NCBI RefSeq assembly: GCF_014649915.1
Contig: NZ_BMTY01000004.1
Coordinates: 247,624-311,623, forward strand
DNA from: Streptomyces toxytricini
GTDB taxonomy: Bacteria; Actinomycetota; Actinomycetes; Streptomycetales; Streptomycetaceae
Length of the DNA: 64,000 nt
Direction: 5' to 3'
This document shows, piece by piece, positions 21,410-29,785 of this stretch (positions are counted from its first letter, which is position 1; each line of letters starts with the position of its first letter). Under the pieces are notes generated by a model, which saw only the letters and a program-made list of their open reading frames with translations, was not told the origin of the DNA and ran no database searches. The translations under genes were made by a program, and so were the position numbers.

Positions 21410-24285
21410 TTTCCGCTCCTGGTGAAGAACTTCTCGACGATCCGGCGGGCTGCGTCGCCGCGGTCGTACTCGCCGAACTCGGTGAGGAAGCGCTGGCGCG
21501 CCTCCGCGTACTTGGCGTCCGCCTCGTCGAAGGCGGCGACGGCCTGGAAGAGCTCCTCGGGCGTGGCCACGACCGGGCCGGGGGCCTTCTCCTTCAGGTC
21601 GAAGTACGTGCCGCGGATGTCGCCCGCGTAGCTGTCGTAGTCGTACGCGAAGAACAGCATCGGCCGGTCCAGGACCGCGTAGTCGAACATCACGGACGAG
21701 TAGTCGGTGATCAGCCCGTCCGCGAGGGCCAGCAGCGGGGTGATGTCGTGGTGCCGGGACACGTCGACGACGCGGCCCGCGACCGACGGCGGCAGGGAGA
21801 CGCTGTTGAGGTAGTGCGTGCGCACCAGCAGGGTGAAGCGGTCGCCGAGGCGGTCCGCGAACTCCTCCACGTCGAAGGGGAACGCGAACCCCTCGACGGC
21901 GCCCTCCGCGTTGGCCCGGAAGGTCGGCGCGTACAGCAGCACCCGCTTGTCCGGGTCGATGCCCAGCTCGGCGGCGAGCGGACCGCGGACCCGCTCCCCG
22001 CTCTGCGCCTCGGCGCGGTGCGCCTCCACGAGGGCGTCGTTGCGCGGGTAGCCGGCGCGCAGCAGGACCTCGTCGCGCAGGCGGAAGCCCTTGGCGAGGG
22101 TGCGGACGTCGTGCTCGGAGCGGACGAGGAAGTGGTCGAAGCGGTCCACGGCCGCCTGGAAGCGGTCCTGGGCGGCGCGGCCCTGCGCCTTGGTGCGCGG
22201 CTCGTGGAAGCCCATCCGCTTGAGGGCCGAGCCGTGCCAGGTCTGGATGTAGGTGGTGCCCTCGCGCTTGGCCAGGGCGAGGGGGAAGCCCTGGTTGTCG
22301 ATCCAGAACTCGGCCTGGGCGAGCGCGCGCAGGTACTGCCAGCTCCAGCGCTTGACCAGGGTGGCCTCCTTCGGGAAGCCGGTCGGCTTGGCGCCCGCGT
22401 AGGACCAGACCGCCTCGAAGGGGACGCCCTGGCGGACCATCTCCTCGTAGATCGCCTTGGGGCTGTCGCTGTACTGCTTGCCCATGTGGCTCTCGAAGAC
22501 GACGAGGCCCTTCTTGACGGGCAGCTTCGAGAAGACCTCGTGGTAGACGCGGACCTTCTGCTCGCCCGAGCCGAGGTTCCGGCGGGCGCGCAGGGCCTTG
22601 CGCAGGCCGCGCTTGACGACGCCGGCGGCCTTGCCGTGCATGGCGCCGGTGATGAGGGCCTGGGTGCGGACGGCGGCGGGGCCCTCGGCGGTCAGGACGT
22701 AGGAGAGGTTGCCCTTCTTGGTGACCTCGGGCTCGAAGCGGTCGGAGACGAGCCGGGTCAGGCGGGGGCGGACCCGCAGGCGGGCCGCCGCGTCGAGGTC
22801 GAGGCCGGCGGTGGAGACGCGGGTGACGATGCGCTCACCGCCGGCGTCGAGGCGCAGGCGGACGTCCCAGACGGCGTCGACGATGCCGAGGGGGCGCACG
22901 GTGCCGGCGATGTCGGCGGTGGCGGTCCACTCGATCGTGTCACCGGCGTGTCGGACGGTTGCCGCCGGGAAGCTGAAGGAGCGGACGCCGATCTGCCGGC
23001 GGGCGCGCAGCTCCAGCACCGCGGAGAGCTTCGCGTCGGGGCCGATGCGGCGCAGCGGGTTCACGATCGATCCGGAGAGGGTGACGGTGCCGCGGCCGTC
23101 GTCCTCGTAGGAGGTGAGGCGGTTGCCGAGGGTGAGGCCCGTGAGCGGGGTGGTGTGGAAGCCCTGCCCGGTGACGTCCAGTATCCGGCGGGCCTCGGTG
23201 TCGGCCGGGTCGTCGATGTGGTCCGCGCACCAGTAGACGCGGCCGTCGCGCTCGGCGAGGGGTGAGGTCAGCCGGCCCTTGTTGACCATGGCGTCGGCGG
23301 CCGGGAGGAGGTTGTCCCAGTCCTCCTTGCCCAGCAGGTAGGCGCAGATCGCCTGGAGGTGGGTGACGTGCTCGTACGCGGCGGGGTCGATGGTGGCCAG
23401 GTAGCCGTTGGCCAGGCGGGCGAACTCCTGCCGGTAGGCGTCGCCGAGCAGCGGCAGGTCGCGCAGGTGCAGCACGAGGTCGTGCTTGAGGAACTTGGCG
23501 TCCTTCGCGGTCTTGATGTCGGTGTAGCCCTTGGAGGCCAGCAGCTCGTCGACCCGGCGGTGGATCTCCATGCGGTGCACGAAGTTGGCGATCTCGTGGC
23601 GCCGGTTGCTGATCGACTTCGAGGCGGCCTTCTCGACCACGTTCCAGCGGTAGACCTGGTTCGGGATCAGGGTGATGCGGCGGGCGGCGACGTACGCCTG
23701 CGCGGAGAACAGCAGGTCCTCGTAGTGGATGCCGACGGGGAACTCCAGGCCCTGCTCCAGCAGGAAGGAGCGCCGGTAGCACTTGTTCGTCGACAGCGTG
23801 TCGTAGACCAGCAGGTCGGGGAACTCGGTGATCGACTCCAGGGTGCGGGTGCGGGAGTAGATCCAGGGGTACCACTCGGTGGTCTTGCCCCAGCGGTTGT
23901 CGAGGTGCACGCGCACGCACATGCCGGAGACCAGGTCGGATCCGGTCCGCTCGGCCGCGTCCAGCATGTTGCGGCAGGCGTTCCGCTCCAGCACGTCGTC
24001 GCTGTCGAGGAACATCACGTACGTGCCGGCGGCCTGCCGGATGCCGTGGTTGCGGGGGGCTCCGCAGCCGCCGCTGTTCTCGGGCAGCCGGAAGGCGCGG
24101 ACCCGGCCGGGGTGGGCGGCTTCGAGCTCCTGTGCGACCGCGTACGACCGGTCCTTGCTGCAGTCGTCGACGATCACGACTTCGACCCCGTGCAGCGTCT
24201 GGTCCAAAACCGACCGGACGGCTGTCGGCAGACGCTCTTCGTCGTTGTAGACGATGACGACCACGGAGACGTCAGGCACGTGCAC
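21406..24285 (-). CDS. Bifunctional GT2 glycosyltransferase / TagF-like CDP-glycerol (polyol-phosphate) transferase
   Basis: This 959-residue enzyme fuses two wall-polymer activities. Residues 1-240 are a GT2 domain (VSVVVIVYNDEE, VDDCSKD, MFLDSDD). Residues about 240-585 are a helical and beta-rich linker. From about 590 to the end is a CDP-glycerol:glycerophosphate glycerophosphotransferase domain with TYIQTWHGSALKRMGF and the signature DYSSVMFDYAVLDRPMLFF. Such a protein could make a sugar-phosphate repeating polymer. In S. coelicolor I recall a related enzyme (PdtA, SCO2590) needed for a polydiglycosylphosphate wall polymer. The start is GTG 24285; GTG 24279 is possible. The GT4 gene is translationally coupled downstream. 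Confidence 0.88.
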   Translation of the reverse strand: MHVPDVSVVVIVYNDEERLPTAVRSVLDQTLHGVEVVIVDDCSKDRSYAVAQELEAAHPGRVRAFRLPENSGGCGAPRNHGIRQAAGTYVMFLDSDDVLERNACRNMLDAAERTGSDLVSGMCVRVHLDNRWGKTTEWYPWIYSRTRTLESITEFPDLLVYDTLSTNKCYRRSFLLEQGLEFPVGIHYEDLLFSAQAYVAARRITLIPNQVYRWNVVEKAASKSISNRRHEIANFVHRMEIHRRVDELLASKGYTDIKTAKDAKFLKHDLVLHLRDLPLLGDAYRQEFARLANGYLATIDPAAYEHVTHLQAICAYLLGKEDWDNLLPAADAMVNKGRLTSPLAERDGRVYWCADHIDDPADTEARRILDVTGQGFHTTPLTGLTLGNRLTSYEDDGRGTVTLSGSIVNPLRRIGPDAKLSAVLELRARRQIGVRSFSFPAATVRHAGDTIEWTATADIAGTVRPLGIVDAVWDVRLRLDAGGERIVTRVSTAGLDLDAAARLRVRPRLTRLVSDRFEPEVTKKGNLSYVLTAEGPAAVRTQALITGAMHGKAAGVVKRGLRKALRARRNLGSGEQKVRVYHEVFSKLPVKKGLVVFESHMGKQYSDSPKAIYEEMVRQGVPFEAVWSYAGAKPTGFPKEATLVKRWSWQYLRALAQAEFWIDNQGFPLALAKREGTTYIQTWHGSALKRMGFHEPRTKAQGRAAQDRFQAAVDRFDHFLVRSEHDVRTLAKGFRLRDEVLLRAGYPRNDALVEAHRAEAQSGERVRGPLAAELGIDPDKRVLLYAPTFRANAEGAVEGFAFPFDVEEFADRLGDRFTLLVRTHYLNSVSLPPSVAGRVVDVSRHHDITPLLALADGLITDYSSVMFDYAVLDRPMLFFAYDYDSYAGDIRGTYFDLKEKAPGPVVATPEELFQAVAAFDEADAKYAEARQRFLTEFGEYDRGDAARRIVEKFFTRSGK

Positions 24286-24444
24286 CTCGATCCCTTCGTT
24301 CCATTCCGCTTAACCCGTCAAAGCTACCGTGTGCCGCAGGGATCTCAGGCAGGCCGACCCTCGGCGTGCATACTTTTGAGGAAAGGCGAGTGGCTGGTCC
24401 GGTGGTCGTCCCATCACCCGTTCGGACCCCCGCAGGAAGTGTTC

Positions 24445-25497
24445 ATGACGAAGCTGTCCGTAGTGGTTCCCTGCTACAACGAAGAAGCCGTGATCGACAG
24501 CTTCGACCGGGAGATCCGCAGAGTGCTGGACTCCCTGACGGTCGAGTACGAGGTCTGCTACGTCGACGACGGCAGCCGCGACGGCACCCTCGGCAAACTC
24601 CGCAAGATCGCGGCCGAATACGCGGACCGCACCCGCTACGTCTCCTTCAGCCGGAACTTCGGCAAGGAGGCCGGCATGCTCGCCGGCCTGCGCGAGGCCT
24701 CCGGCGACGCCGTCGTGATCATGGACGCGGACCTCCAGCACCCGCCGGAGCTCATCGCCACCATGCTCGACTACCACCGGCAGGGCCACGACCAGATCAT
24801 CGCCCGCCGCACACGCGAGGGCGACAAGAAGCTCCGCTCCGCCCTCAGCCGCCTCTACTACCGCGGCGTCAACCGCTGGGTGGACGTCGAACTCACGGAC
24901 GGTGTGGGCGACTTCCGGATGCTCTCGCGGTCCGCCGTCGACGCGCTGCTGTCGCTGCCGGAGTACAACCGCTTCTCCAAGGGCCTGTTCTCCTGGATCG
25001 GCTTCGACACCGTCCACTTCGACTACCGCAACGCCCGCCGGGAGGCCGGCGAGACCAAGTGGAAGTTCGGCTCCCTGCTGAACTACGCCATGGACGGGCT
25101 GATCTCCTTCAACAACCGGCCCCTGCGCATCGGCATCTGGGCGGGCGCGTCGCTCGTGGCGCTGACCGCCGTGTACGCCCTGTGGGTGGCGGCCGCGGCC
25201 ATGACGCGCGGGGTGGACGCGCCCGGCTACGTCACCCTCGTCGCGATCATCGTGGGCATCGGCGGCGTACAGATGGTCATGCTGGGGCTGATCGGCGAGT
25301 ACATCGGGCGCATCTACTACGAGACCAAGCGCCGCCCCCACTTCCTGGTGAAGGAGTCCCACGGCGCCGACGTCCGGCCGCGCCCGGCCGCTGCCGCCGC
25401 GGCCGCCGCGGTGCTGCGCGCCGAGCGCGAGCGCGGCGGACCCGCGGCGGCCGGACCGGCGCCCGTCACCGCGGACGGGGAGGTGCCCCGGACGTGA
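24445..25497 (+). CDS. DPM1-like family 2 glycosyltransferase with two membrane spans
   Basis: This 350-residue enzyme resembles dolichyl- or polyprenyl-phosphate hexose synthases of the GtrB/ArnC type. The N-terminal GT2 domain has VVPCYNEEAVID, YVDDGSRDGT and the metal motif MDADLQHPPE. Two hydrophobic segments lie at about 235-260 and 270-295, followed by GEYIGRIYYETKRRPHFLVKE in parts, as in this family. The likely reaction is loading a sugar onto undecaprenyl phosphate at the inner membrane face. The last 45 residues are Ala-rich. The start ATG has an AGGAAG site; the frame extends far upstream only as a shadow of the opposite gene. Its stop overlaps the GtrA start. Confidence 0.9.
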   Translation: MTKLSVVVPCYNEEAVIDSFDREIRRVLDSLTVEYEVCYVDDGSRDGTLGKLRKIAAEYADRTRYVSFSRNFGKEAGMLAGLREASGDAVVIMDADLQHPPELIATMLDYHRQGHDQIIARRTREGDKKLRSALSRLYYRGVNRWVDVELTDGVGDFRMLSRSAVDALLSLPEYNRFSKGLFSWIGFDTVHFDYRNARREAGETKWKFGSLLNYAMDGLISFNNRPLRIGIWAGASLVALTAVYALWVAAAAMTRGVDAPGYVTLVAIIVGIGGVQMVMLGLIGEYIGRIYYETKRRPHFLVKESHGADVRPRPAAAAAAAAVLRAERERGGPAAAGPAPVTADGEVPRT

Positions 25498-25919
25498 AGG
25501 AGCAGCTCGGCCAGGTCTTCCGCTTCGCGCTCGTCGGCGCCGTCAACACCGGCACCTTCTTCGGCATCTACCTGCTGCTGCACCCGTGGATGCCGTACTT
25601 CCTCGCCTACACCCTGGCCTTCCTGCTGGCGATGGTCGGCTCGTTCTTCATGAACACCTACTTCACCTACCGGACCCGGCCGACCTGGAAGAAGTTCCTC
25701 CTCTTCCCGCTGACGAACGTCACCAACTACGTGATCCAGTCGGCGGGCCTCTACGCCCTCGTGGCCTGGGCGGGGATGGACACCCGGATCGCCCCCCTCG
25801 TCGCGGCCGTCGCCGCCATCCCCTTCACCTTCCTGCTCTCCCGGAAGATCCTCGTCCCCGGCGGCAGCGCCGCCGCCGGGCAGCGGGAGCCGGCCGGCAG
25901 CTGCCCCGGGCCCCGCTGA
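25494..25919 (+). CDS. GtrA family membrane protein
   Basis: This 141-residue protein has four membrane segments and the GtrA pattern FRFALVGAVNTGTFF, SFFMNTYFTYR and NYVIQSAGLYALVAW. GtrA proteins are thought to help move lipid-linked sugars across the membrane. The GTG start overlaps the TGA of the preceding GT2 gene by four bases, so the two are coupled; together they form a lipid-linked sugar synthesis and flipping pair. The full open frame is longer but its upstream part reads as a shadow. The sugar is unknown. Confidence 0.88.
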   Translation: MKEQLGQVFRFALVGAVNTGTFFGIYLLLHPWMPYFLAYTLAFLLAMVGSFFMNTYFTYRTRPTWKKFLLFPLTNVTNYVIQSAGLYALVAWAGMDTRIAPLVAAVAAIPFTFLLSRKILVPGGSAAAGQREPAGSCPGPR

Positions 25920-25939
25920 CGCCGCGGACCGCGGCGCGG

Positions 25940-25987
25940 CCGGAGGCCGCCGTCCACCCTCCGAAACCCCGGAGCGGCGGCCTCCGG
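25940..25987 (+). terminator. Terminator after the GtrA gene
   Basis: CCGGAGGCCGCCG and CGGCGGCCTCCGG form a perfect 13-bp stem; the 22-base loop contains a further 5-bp hairpin. A possible -10 box for proB (TAGATT) follows at 25997. Confidence 0.65.
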
Positions 25988-26045
25988 GCACCCCGTAGAT
26001 TGAGATGACAGACGTACCGGCAAGGCGAGGGGCAAGGGGACACAC

Positions 26046-27173
26046 GTGTCAGCGGCAAGGCAGGGCGTCGTCGACGCCCGCAGGATCGTGGTCAAGGTCG
26101 GCTCCTCCTCCCTGACCACCGCGGCCGGCGGACTGGACGCCGACCGGGTGGACGCACTGGTCGACGTACTGGCCAAGGCCCGCAGCGGCGGCGAGAAGGA
26201 GATCGTCCTCGTCTCCAGCGGCGCCATCGCCGCCGGCCTCGCCCCGCTCGGCCTGCGCCGCCGCCCCACCGACCTCGCCCGGCAGCAGGCCGCCGCCAGC
26301 GTCGGCCAGGGCCTCCTCGTCGCCCGCTACACCGCCTCATTCGCCCGCTACGGCGTCCGCGTCGGACAGGTCCTGCTCACCACCGACGACACCAGCCGGC
26401 GCGCGCACTACCGCAACGCCTACCGCACGCTCGACCAGCTCCTCGCGATGGGCGCCCTGCCGGTCGTCAACGAGAACGACACCGTCGCCACGGACGAGAT
26501 CCGCTTCGGCGACAACGACCGCCTCGCCGCGCTCGTCGCCCACCTCGTCCGCGCCGACCTGCTCGTCCTCCTCTCCGACGTCGACGGCCTCTACGACGGC
26601 GACCCCTCGCTGCCCGGCACCAGCCGCATCGAGGAGGTCCGCGGCCCGCAGGACATCGCGCACGTCTCCATCGGCAGCGCCGGCAAGGCCGGCGTGGGCA
26701 CCGGCGGCATGGTCACCAAGGTCGAGGCCGCGCGGATCGCCGCCGCAGCGGGCATCCCCGTCGTCCTCACCTCCGCCAGCCACGCCGCCGACGCGCTCGC
26801 CGGCCGAGAGACCGGCACCCACTTCCACGCCACCGGCCGCCGCTCCGCCGACCGGCTGCTCTGGCTCCAGCACGCCTCCACGCCCCAGGGGCACCTCGTC
26901 CTCGACGAGGGCGCCGTACGCGCCGTCACCGAGCGCGGCAGCTCCCTGCTGCCCGCCGGCATCGCCGCCGTCGAGGGCGACTTCACCGCAGGCGACCCGG
27001 TCGAGCTGCGGGCGCCCGACGGGCGGGCCGTCGCGCGCGGCCTCGTCAACTTCGACGCGAAGGAACTGCCGCGGCTCCTCGGCCGCTCGACCCGCGAACT
27101 TGCCCGGGAACTCGGTCCCGAGTACGAGCGCGAGGTCATCCACAGGGACGATCTGGTCCTGCTGCAGGGCTGA
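26046..27173 (+). CDS. proB: Glutamate 5-kinase
   Basis: This 375-residue enzyme phosphorylates L-glutamate to gamma-glutamyl phosphate, the first step of proline synthesis in the cytosol. The amino-acid-kinase fold is evident (IVVKVGSSSLTT, VLVSSGAIAAGL, NENDTVATDEIRFGDND, GTGGMVTKVEAARIA) and a C-terminal PUA domain (about 285-370) is present, as in the E. coli type. The GTG start has an AAGGGG site at the right distance. proA, the next enzyme, is about 640 bases downstream with one unknown gene between. Confidence 0.97.
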   Translation: MSAARQGVVDARRIVVKVGSSSLTTAAGGLDADRVDALVDVLAKARSGGEKEIVLVSSGAIAAGLAPLGLRRRPTDLARQQAAASVGQGLLVARYTASFARYGVRVGQVLLTTDDTSRRAHYRNAYRTLDQLLAMGALPVVNENDTVATDEIRFGDNDRLAALVAHLVRADLLVLLSDVDGLYDGDPSLPGTSRIEEVRGPQDIAHVSIGSAGKAGVGTGGMVTKVEAARIAAAAGIPVVLTSASHAADALAGRETGTHFHATGRRSADRLLWLQHASTPQGHLVLDEGAVRAVTERGSSLLPAGIAAVEGDFTAGDPVELRAPDGRAVARGLVNFDAKELPRLLGRSTRELARELGPEYEREVIHRDDLVLLQG

Positions 27174-27259
27174 GGTTCGGCAAAACAGCCGCGCGGCGGC
27201 CCGCGGGCTGGTCAACTGTGAAAGGCCCGACAACGCGTGGTGCAGACAGGAGGCGGCTG

Positions 27260-27652
27260 GTGAGACGAGCGCTGACCAGCATCAACGGCGGCGGGGACGA
27301 GCCGGCCGAGGCCTCCCGCCTCTGGCACGTCACCCTGAGCGTCTCCGGCAAGCCGGCGCCGCTGTCCGAGGTGCGGCGCGGCCTGGAGCAGCTGGCCCAC
27401 GACCACCCCTTCCTGCTGACCAGCAGATACGCCGACGACCACGCCGAGATCCGGTACTGGGAGGAGGCCCGCGACCTCCACGACGCGGCGGCCGTCGCCC
27501 TGCGGCTGTGGGGCGAGCACCGCTCCACGGCCCGGCTCCCCCCGTGGGAGATCGTCGGCCTGGAGGTCATCGACCGGGCGACCTACCACCTCCGCGTCGC
27601 GGAGGGCTACGGGCCGCCGCCCGCGCACCCGGTGGGCGTCCATCCGTACTGA
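27260..27652 (+). CDS. Conserved unknown protein between proB and proA
   Basis: I do not recognise a named domain in this 130-residue soluble protein. It begins MRRALTSINGGGDEPAEA, then HVTLSVSGKPAPLSEVRRGLEQLAHDHPFLLTSRYADD by parts, and ends YGPPPAHPVGVHPY. The pattern of alternating strands and helices suggests a small alpha/beta fold. The start is well supported: AGGAGG at 27248-27253 lies 6 bases before GTG 27260. Codon use fits its neighbours. Position suggests a housekeeping role, possibly linked to proline, but proA has its own leaderless promoter, so co-function is not implied. Confidence 0.75.
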   Translation: MRRALTSINGGGDEPAEASRLWHVTLSVSGKPAPLSEVRRGLEQLAHDHPFLLTSRYADDHAEIRYWEEARDLHDAAAVALRLWGEHRSTARLPPWEIVGLEVIDRATYHLRVAEGYGPPPAHPVGVHPY

Positions 27653-27798
27653 GCCCACCGCCCGCCGCCCCCGCCCGCCGCCCGCCGCACGGGCCTGGGC
27701 GGCGGCGGGTGCACGGCTTTCGGGTGCGGGCGGGCCGGCCTCCTGGGCCCCGCGTCTCGCGGGGTGGGAAGGCCGGCCGGGCGGGCCGCGCCGGGGAC

Positions 27799-27804
27799 TA
27801 CCCT
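27799..27804 (+). promoter_or_regulatory. -10 box of a leaderless proA promoter
   Basis: TACCCT lies 7 bases before the proA ATG. The 159-base gap upstream is GC-rich, with repeated CCCGCCG and CGGCGGG tracts that can pair and may end the previous transcript. Confidence 0.5.
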
Positions 27805-27811
27805 GGGCGGC

Positions 27812-29089
27812 ATGACCTCGCTCGATGCCACGACCTCGCCCGTCCTCGCCGCCGCACGCCGCGCCCGCACCGCCGCCGCGGCCGTCGCCCCGCTCCCGCG
27901 GTCCGCCAAGGACACCGCGCTCCTGGCCGTTGCGGACGCCCTGGAGGCCCGTACCGCCGAGATCACCGCCGCGAACGCCGTCGACACCGACAAGGCGCGC
28001 GCCGCCGGCACCAGCGAGACCGTCATCGACCGCCTCACCCTCACCCCGGAGCGGATCCGCGCCATCGCCTCCGACGTCCGCGACGTCGCCGCCCTCCCCG
28101 ACCCCGTCGGTGAGGTCGTCCGCGGCTCCACCCTCCCCAACGGCATCGACCTGCGGCAGATCCGCGTCCCCCTCGGCGTCGTCGGCATCATCTACGAGGC
28201 CCGCCCCAACGTCACCGTCGACGCCGCCGCGCTCTGCCTCAAGTCCGGCAACGCCGTCCTGCTGCGCGGCAGCTCCTCCGCCTACGCCTCCAACACCGCG
28301 CTCGTCGCCATCCTCCGCGACGCCGTGGAGTCCGCCGGCCTGCCCGCCGACGCGGTCCAGCTCGTCCCCGGCGAGTCCCGCGACTCCGTCCGCGAGCTGA
28401 TGCGCGCCCGCGGGCTCGTCGACGTCCTCATCCCGCGCGGCGGCGCCTCCCTCATCAAGACCGTCGTGGAGGAGTCCACCGTCCCGGTCATCGAGACCGG
28501 GACCGGCAACTGCCACGTCTACGTCGACGCGCAGGCCGACCTCGACACGGCCGTGGAGATCCTCGTCAACTCCAAGGCGCAGCGCCCCTCCGTCTGCAAC
28601 GCCGCCGAGACCCTCCTCGTCCACCGCGACATCGCCGACGCCTTCCTGCCGCGCGCCCTCGACGCCCTCGCCGACGCCGGCGTCACCGTCCACGGCGACG
28701 CGCGGGTGCTCGCCGCCGCCGAGGACTCGAAGGTCACCGCCGTGGCCGCCACCGACGAAGACTGGGCTGCCGAGTACCTCTCCTACGACATCGCCGCCGG
28801 CGTCGTCGACTCCCTCGACGCCGCCGTCGACCACATCCGCCGCTGGACCTCCGGGCACACCGAGGCGATCGTCACCACCTCGCAGGCCGCCGCCCGCCGC
28901 TTCACCCAGCTGGTCGACTCCACCACCGTCGCCGTGAACGCCTCCACCCGGTTTACGGACGGCGGCCAGTTCGGCTTCGGCGCCGAGATCGGCATCTCCA
29001 CCCAGAAGCTGCACGCACGGGGCCCGATGGGCCTGCCCGAGCTGACCTCCACCAAGTACATCGTCACCGGCGACGGCCACGTGCGGTAA
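27812..29089 (+). CDS. proA: Glutamate-5-semialdehyde dehydrogenase (gamma-glutamyl phosphate reductase)
   Basis: This 425-residue enzyme reduces gamma-glutamyl phosphate to glutamate semialdehyde with NADPH, the second step of proline synthesis. Family motifs are clear: [24 protein letters not shown] in pieces, [10 protein letters not shown], and the catalytic cysteine in [14 protein letters not shown]. The C-terminal [16 protein letters not shown] is typical. The start ATG 27812 (MTSLDATT) is preceded by a -10 box rather than a ribosome site, so the mRNA is probably leaderless. The longer frame from 27764 is not needed. Confidence 0.97.
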   Translation: MTSLDATTSPVLAAARRARTAAAAVAPLPRSAKDTALLAVADALEARTAEITAANAVDTDKARAAGTSETVIDRLTLTPERIRAIASDVRDVAALPDPVGEVVRGSTLPNGIDLRQIRVPLGVVGIIYEARPNVTVDAAALCLKSGNAVLLRGSSSAYASNTALVAILRDAVESAGLPADAVQLVPGESRDSVRELMRARGLVDVLIPRGGASLIKTVVEESTVPVIETGTGNCHVYVDAQADLDTAVEILVNSKAQRPSVCNAAETLLVHRDIADAFLPRALDALADAGVTVHGDARVLAAAEDSKVTAVAATDEDWAAEYLSYDIAAGVVDSLDAAVDHIRRWTSGHTEAIVTTSQAAARRFTQLVDSTTVAVNASTRFTDGGQFGFGAEIGISTQKLHARGPMGLPELTSTKYIVTGDGHVR

Positions 29090-29154
29090 CCGTCCGGTGG
29101 ACACGGGGTGGCCGGATTTCCGCGGACACCCTGCCCAAACCCGCCCCCCAGGTC

Positions 29155-29160
29155 TACGCT
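29155..29160 (+). promoter_or_regulatory. -10 box of a leaderless promoter for the 183-residue membrane protein
   Basis: TACGCT lies 6 bases before GTG 29167; no ribosome site is seen. Confidence 0.45.
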
Positions 29161-29166
29161 GGTCCC

Positions 29167-29718
29167 GTGCCGGACGACGTGGGGGGCAGGTACCCGGACG
29201 ACGGGGAGCCCGACGACGACCGCGGAGGCGTTGAGTTCGACTTCGCCGCCGTGGTGCTCGACGAGGACTTCGTCCGGAGCGCGGAGATCCACGAACCCAG
29301 CGCCGCCGAGCGGCAGCGGGCCGCCGACCGCGCCCGCGCCGAGGCTGAGGCCGCGCGGGCCGTCGCGGGCGGCTGGACCTCCGACGACGACCACGACGGG
29401 TACGGCTACGGCCGCCCCGGCGGCTACGGCATCGACGAGCCCGGCTGGGAGCACCATTACGCCCACGGCTACCCCGAAGGGCCCTATGGCGCCTACGGCG
29501 GCAGCCTCCGCCCCTACCGGGGCCGCTCCCCGTGGCTCCGGCCCGTCGCCTGGGTCCTCGCCTTCGTGATGGGCCTCGGCATGGTCGCGCTCGCCTTCAG
29601 CGCCGTCTACCGCAGCGCCGCCGGCGGCTCCGAGCCCGCCCCGGCCCCCTCCAGCACGCCGCTGAGGGAAGTCACCGGCGCCGGGGCGTTTATGGAACCC
29701 GTCGGCCGCCAACCCTGA
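29167..29718 (+). CDS. Single-span membrane protein with DEDFVR motif (copy 1)
   Basis: This 183-residue protein has no family I can name. The acidic N-terminus carries VVLDEDFVRSAEIHEPSAAER (29-49 in part), which is nearly the same as in the next gene. A helical charged stretch and a Gly/Tyr-rich linker follow, then one membrane span at about 124-148 (VAWVLAFVMGLGMVALAF). The short outside tail is Pro/Ser rich. The N-terminus is therefore cytoplasmic. It lies between proA and a second DEDFVR protein. From memory, genes in this place of the S. coelicolor mre region (SCO2584 area) are linked to the spore-wall complex; that is context, not proof. Confidence 0.75.
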   Translation: MPDDVGGRYPDDGEPDDDRGGVEFDFAAVVLDEDFVRSAEIHEPSAAERQRAADRARAEAEAARAVAGGWTSDDDHDGYGYGRPGGYGIDEPGWEHHYAHGYPEGPYGAYGGSLRPYRGRSPWLRPVAWVLAFVMGLGMVALAFSAVYRSAAGGSEPAPAPSSTPLREVTGAGAFMEPVGRQP

Positions 29719-29785
29719 AGGTACGGCCCCGATCCGTCCACGCGGGCAGGGGGCTTCTCTGAACCGGTGACAGCGGGGAGAAGCA

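Noticed and set aside
17366..25919. Glycosyltransferase cluster as a recently acquired island
   Set aside because: GC content and codon use match the flanks, there are no mobile genes, and similar genes occupy this place in S. coelicolor as I recall.
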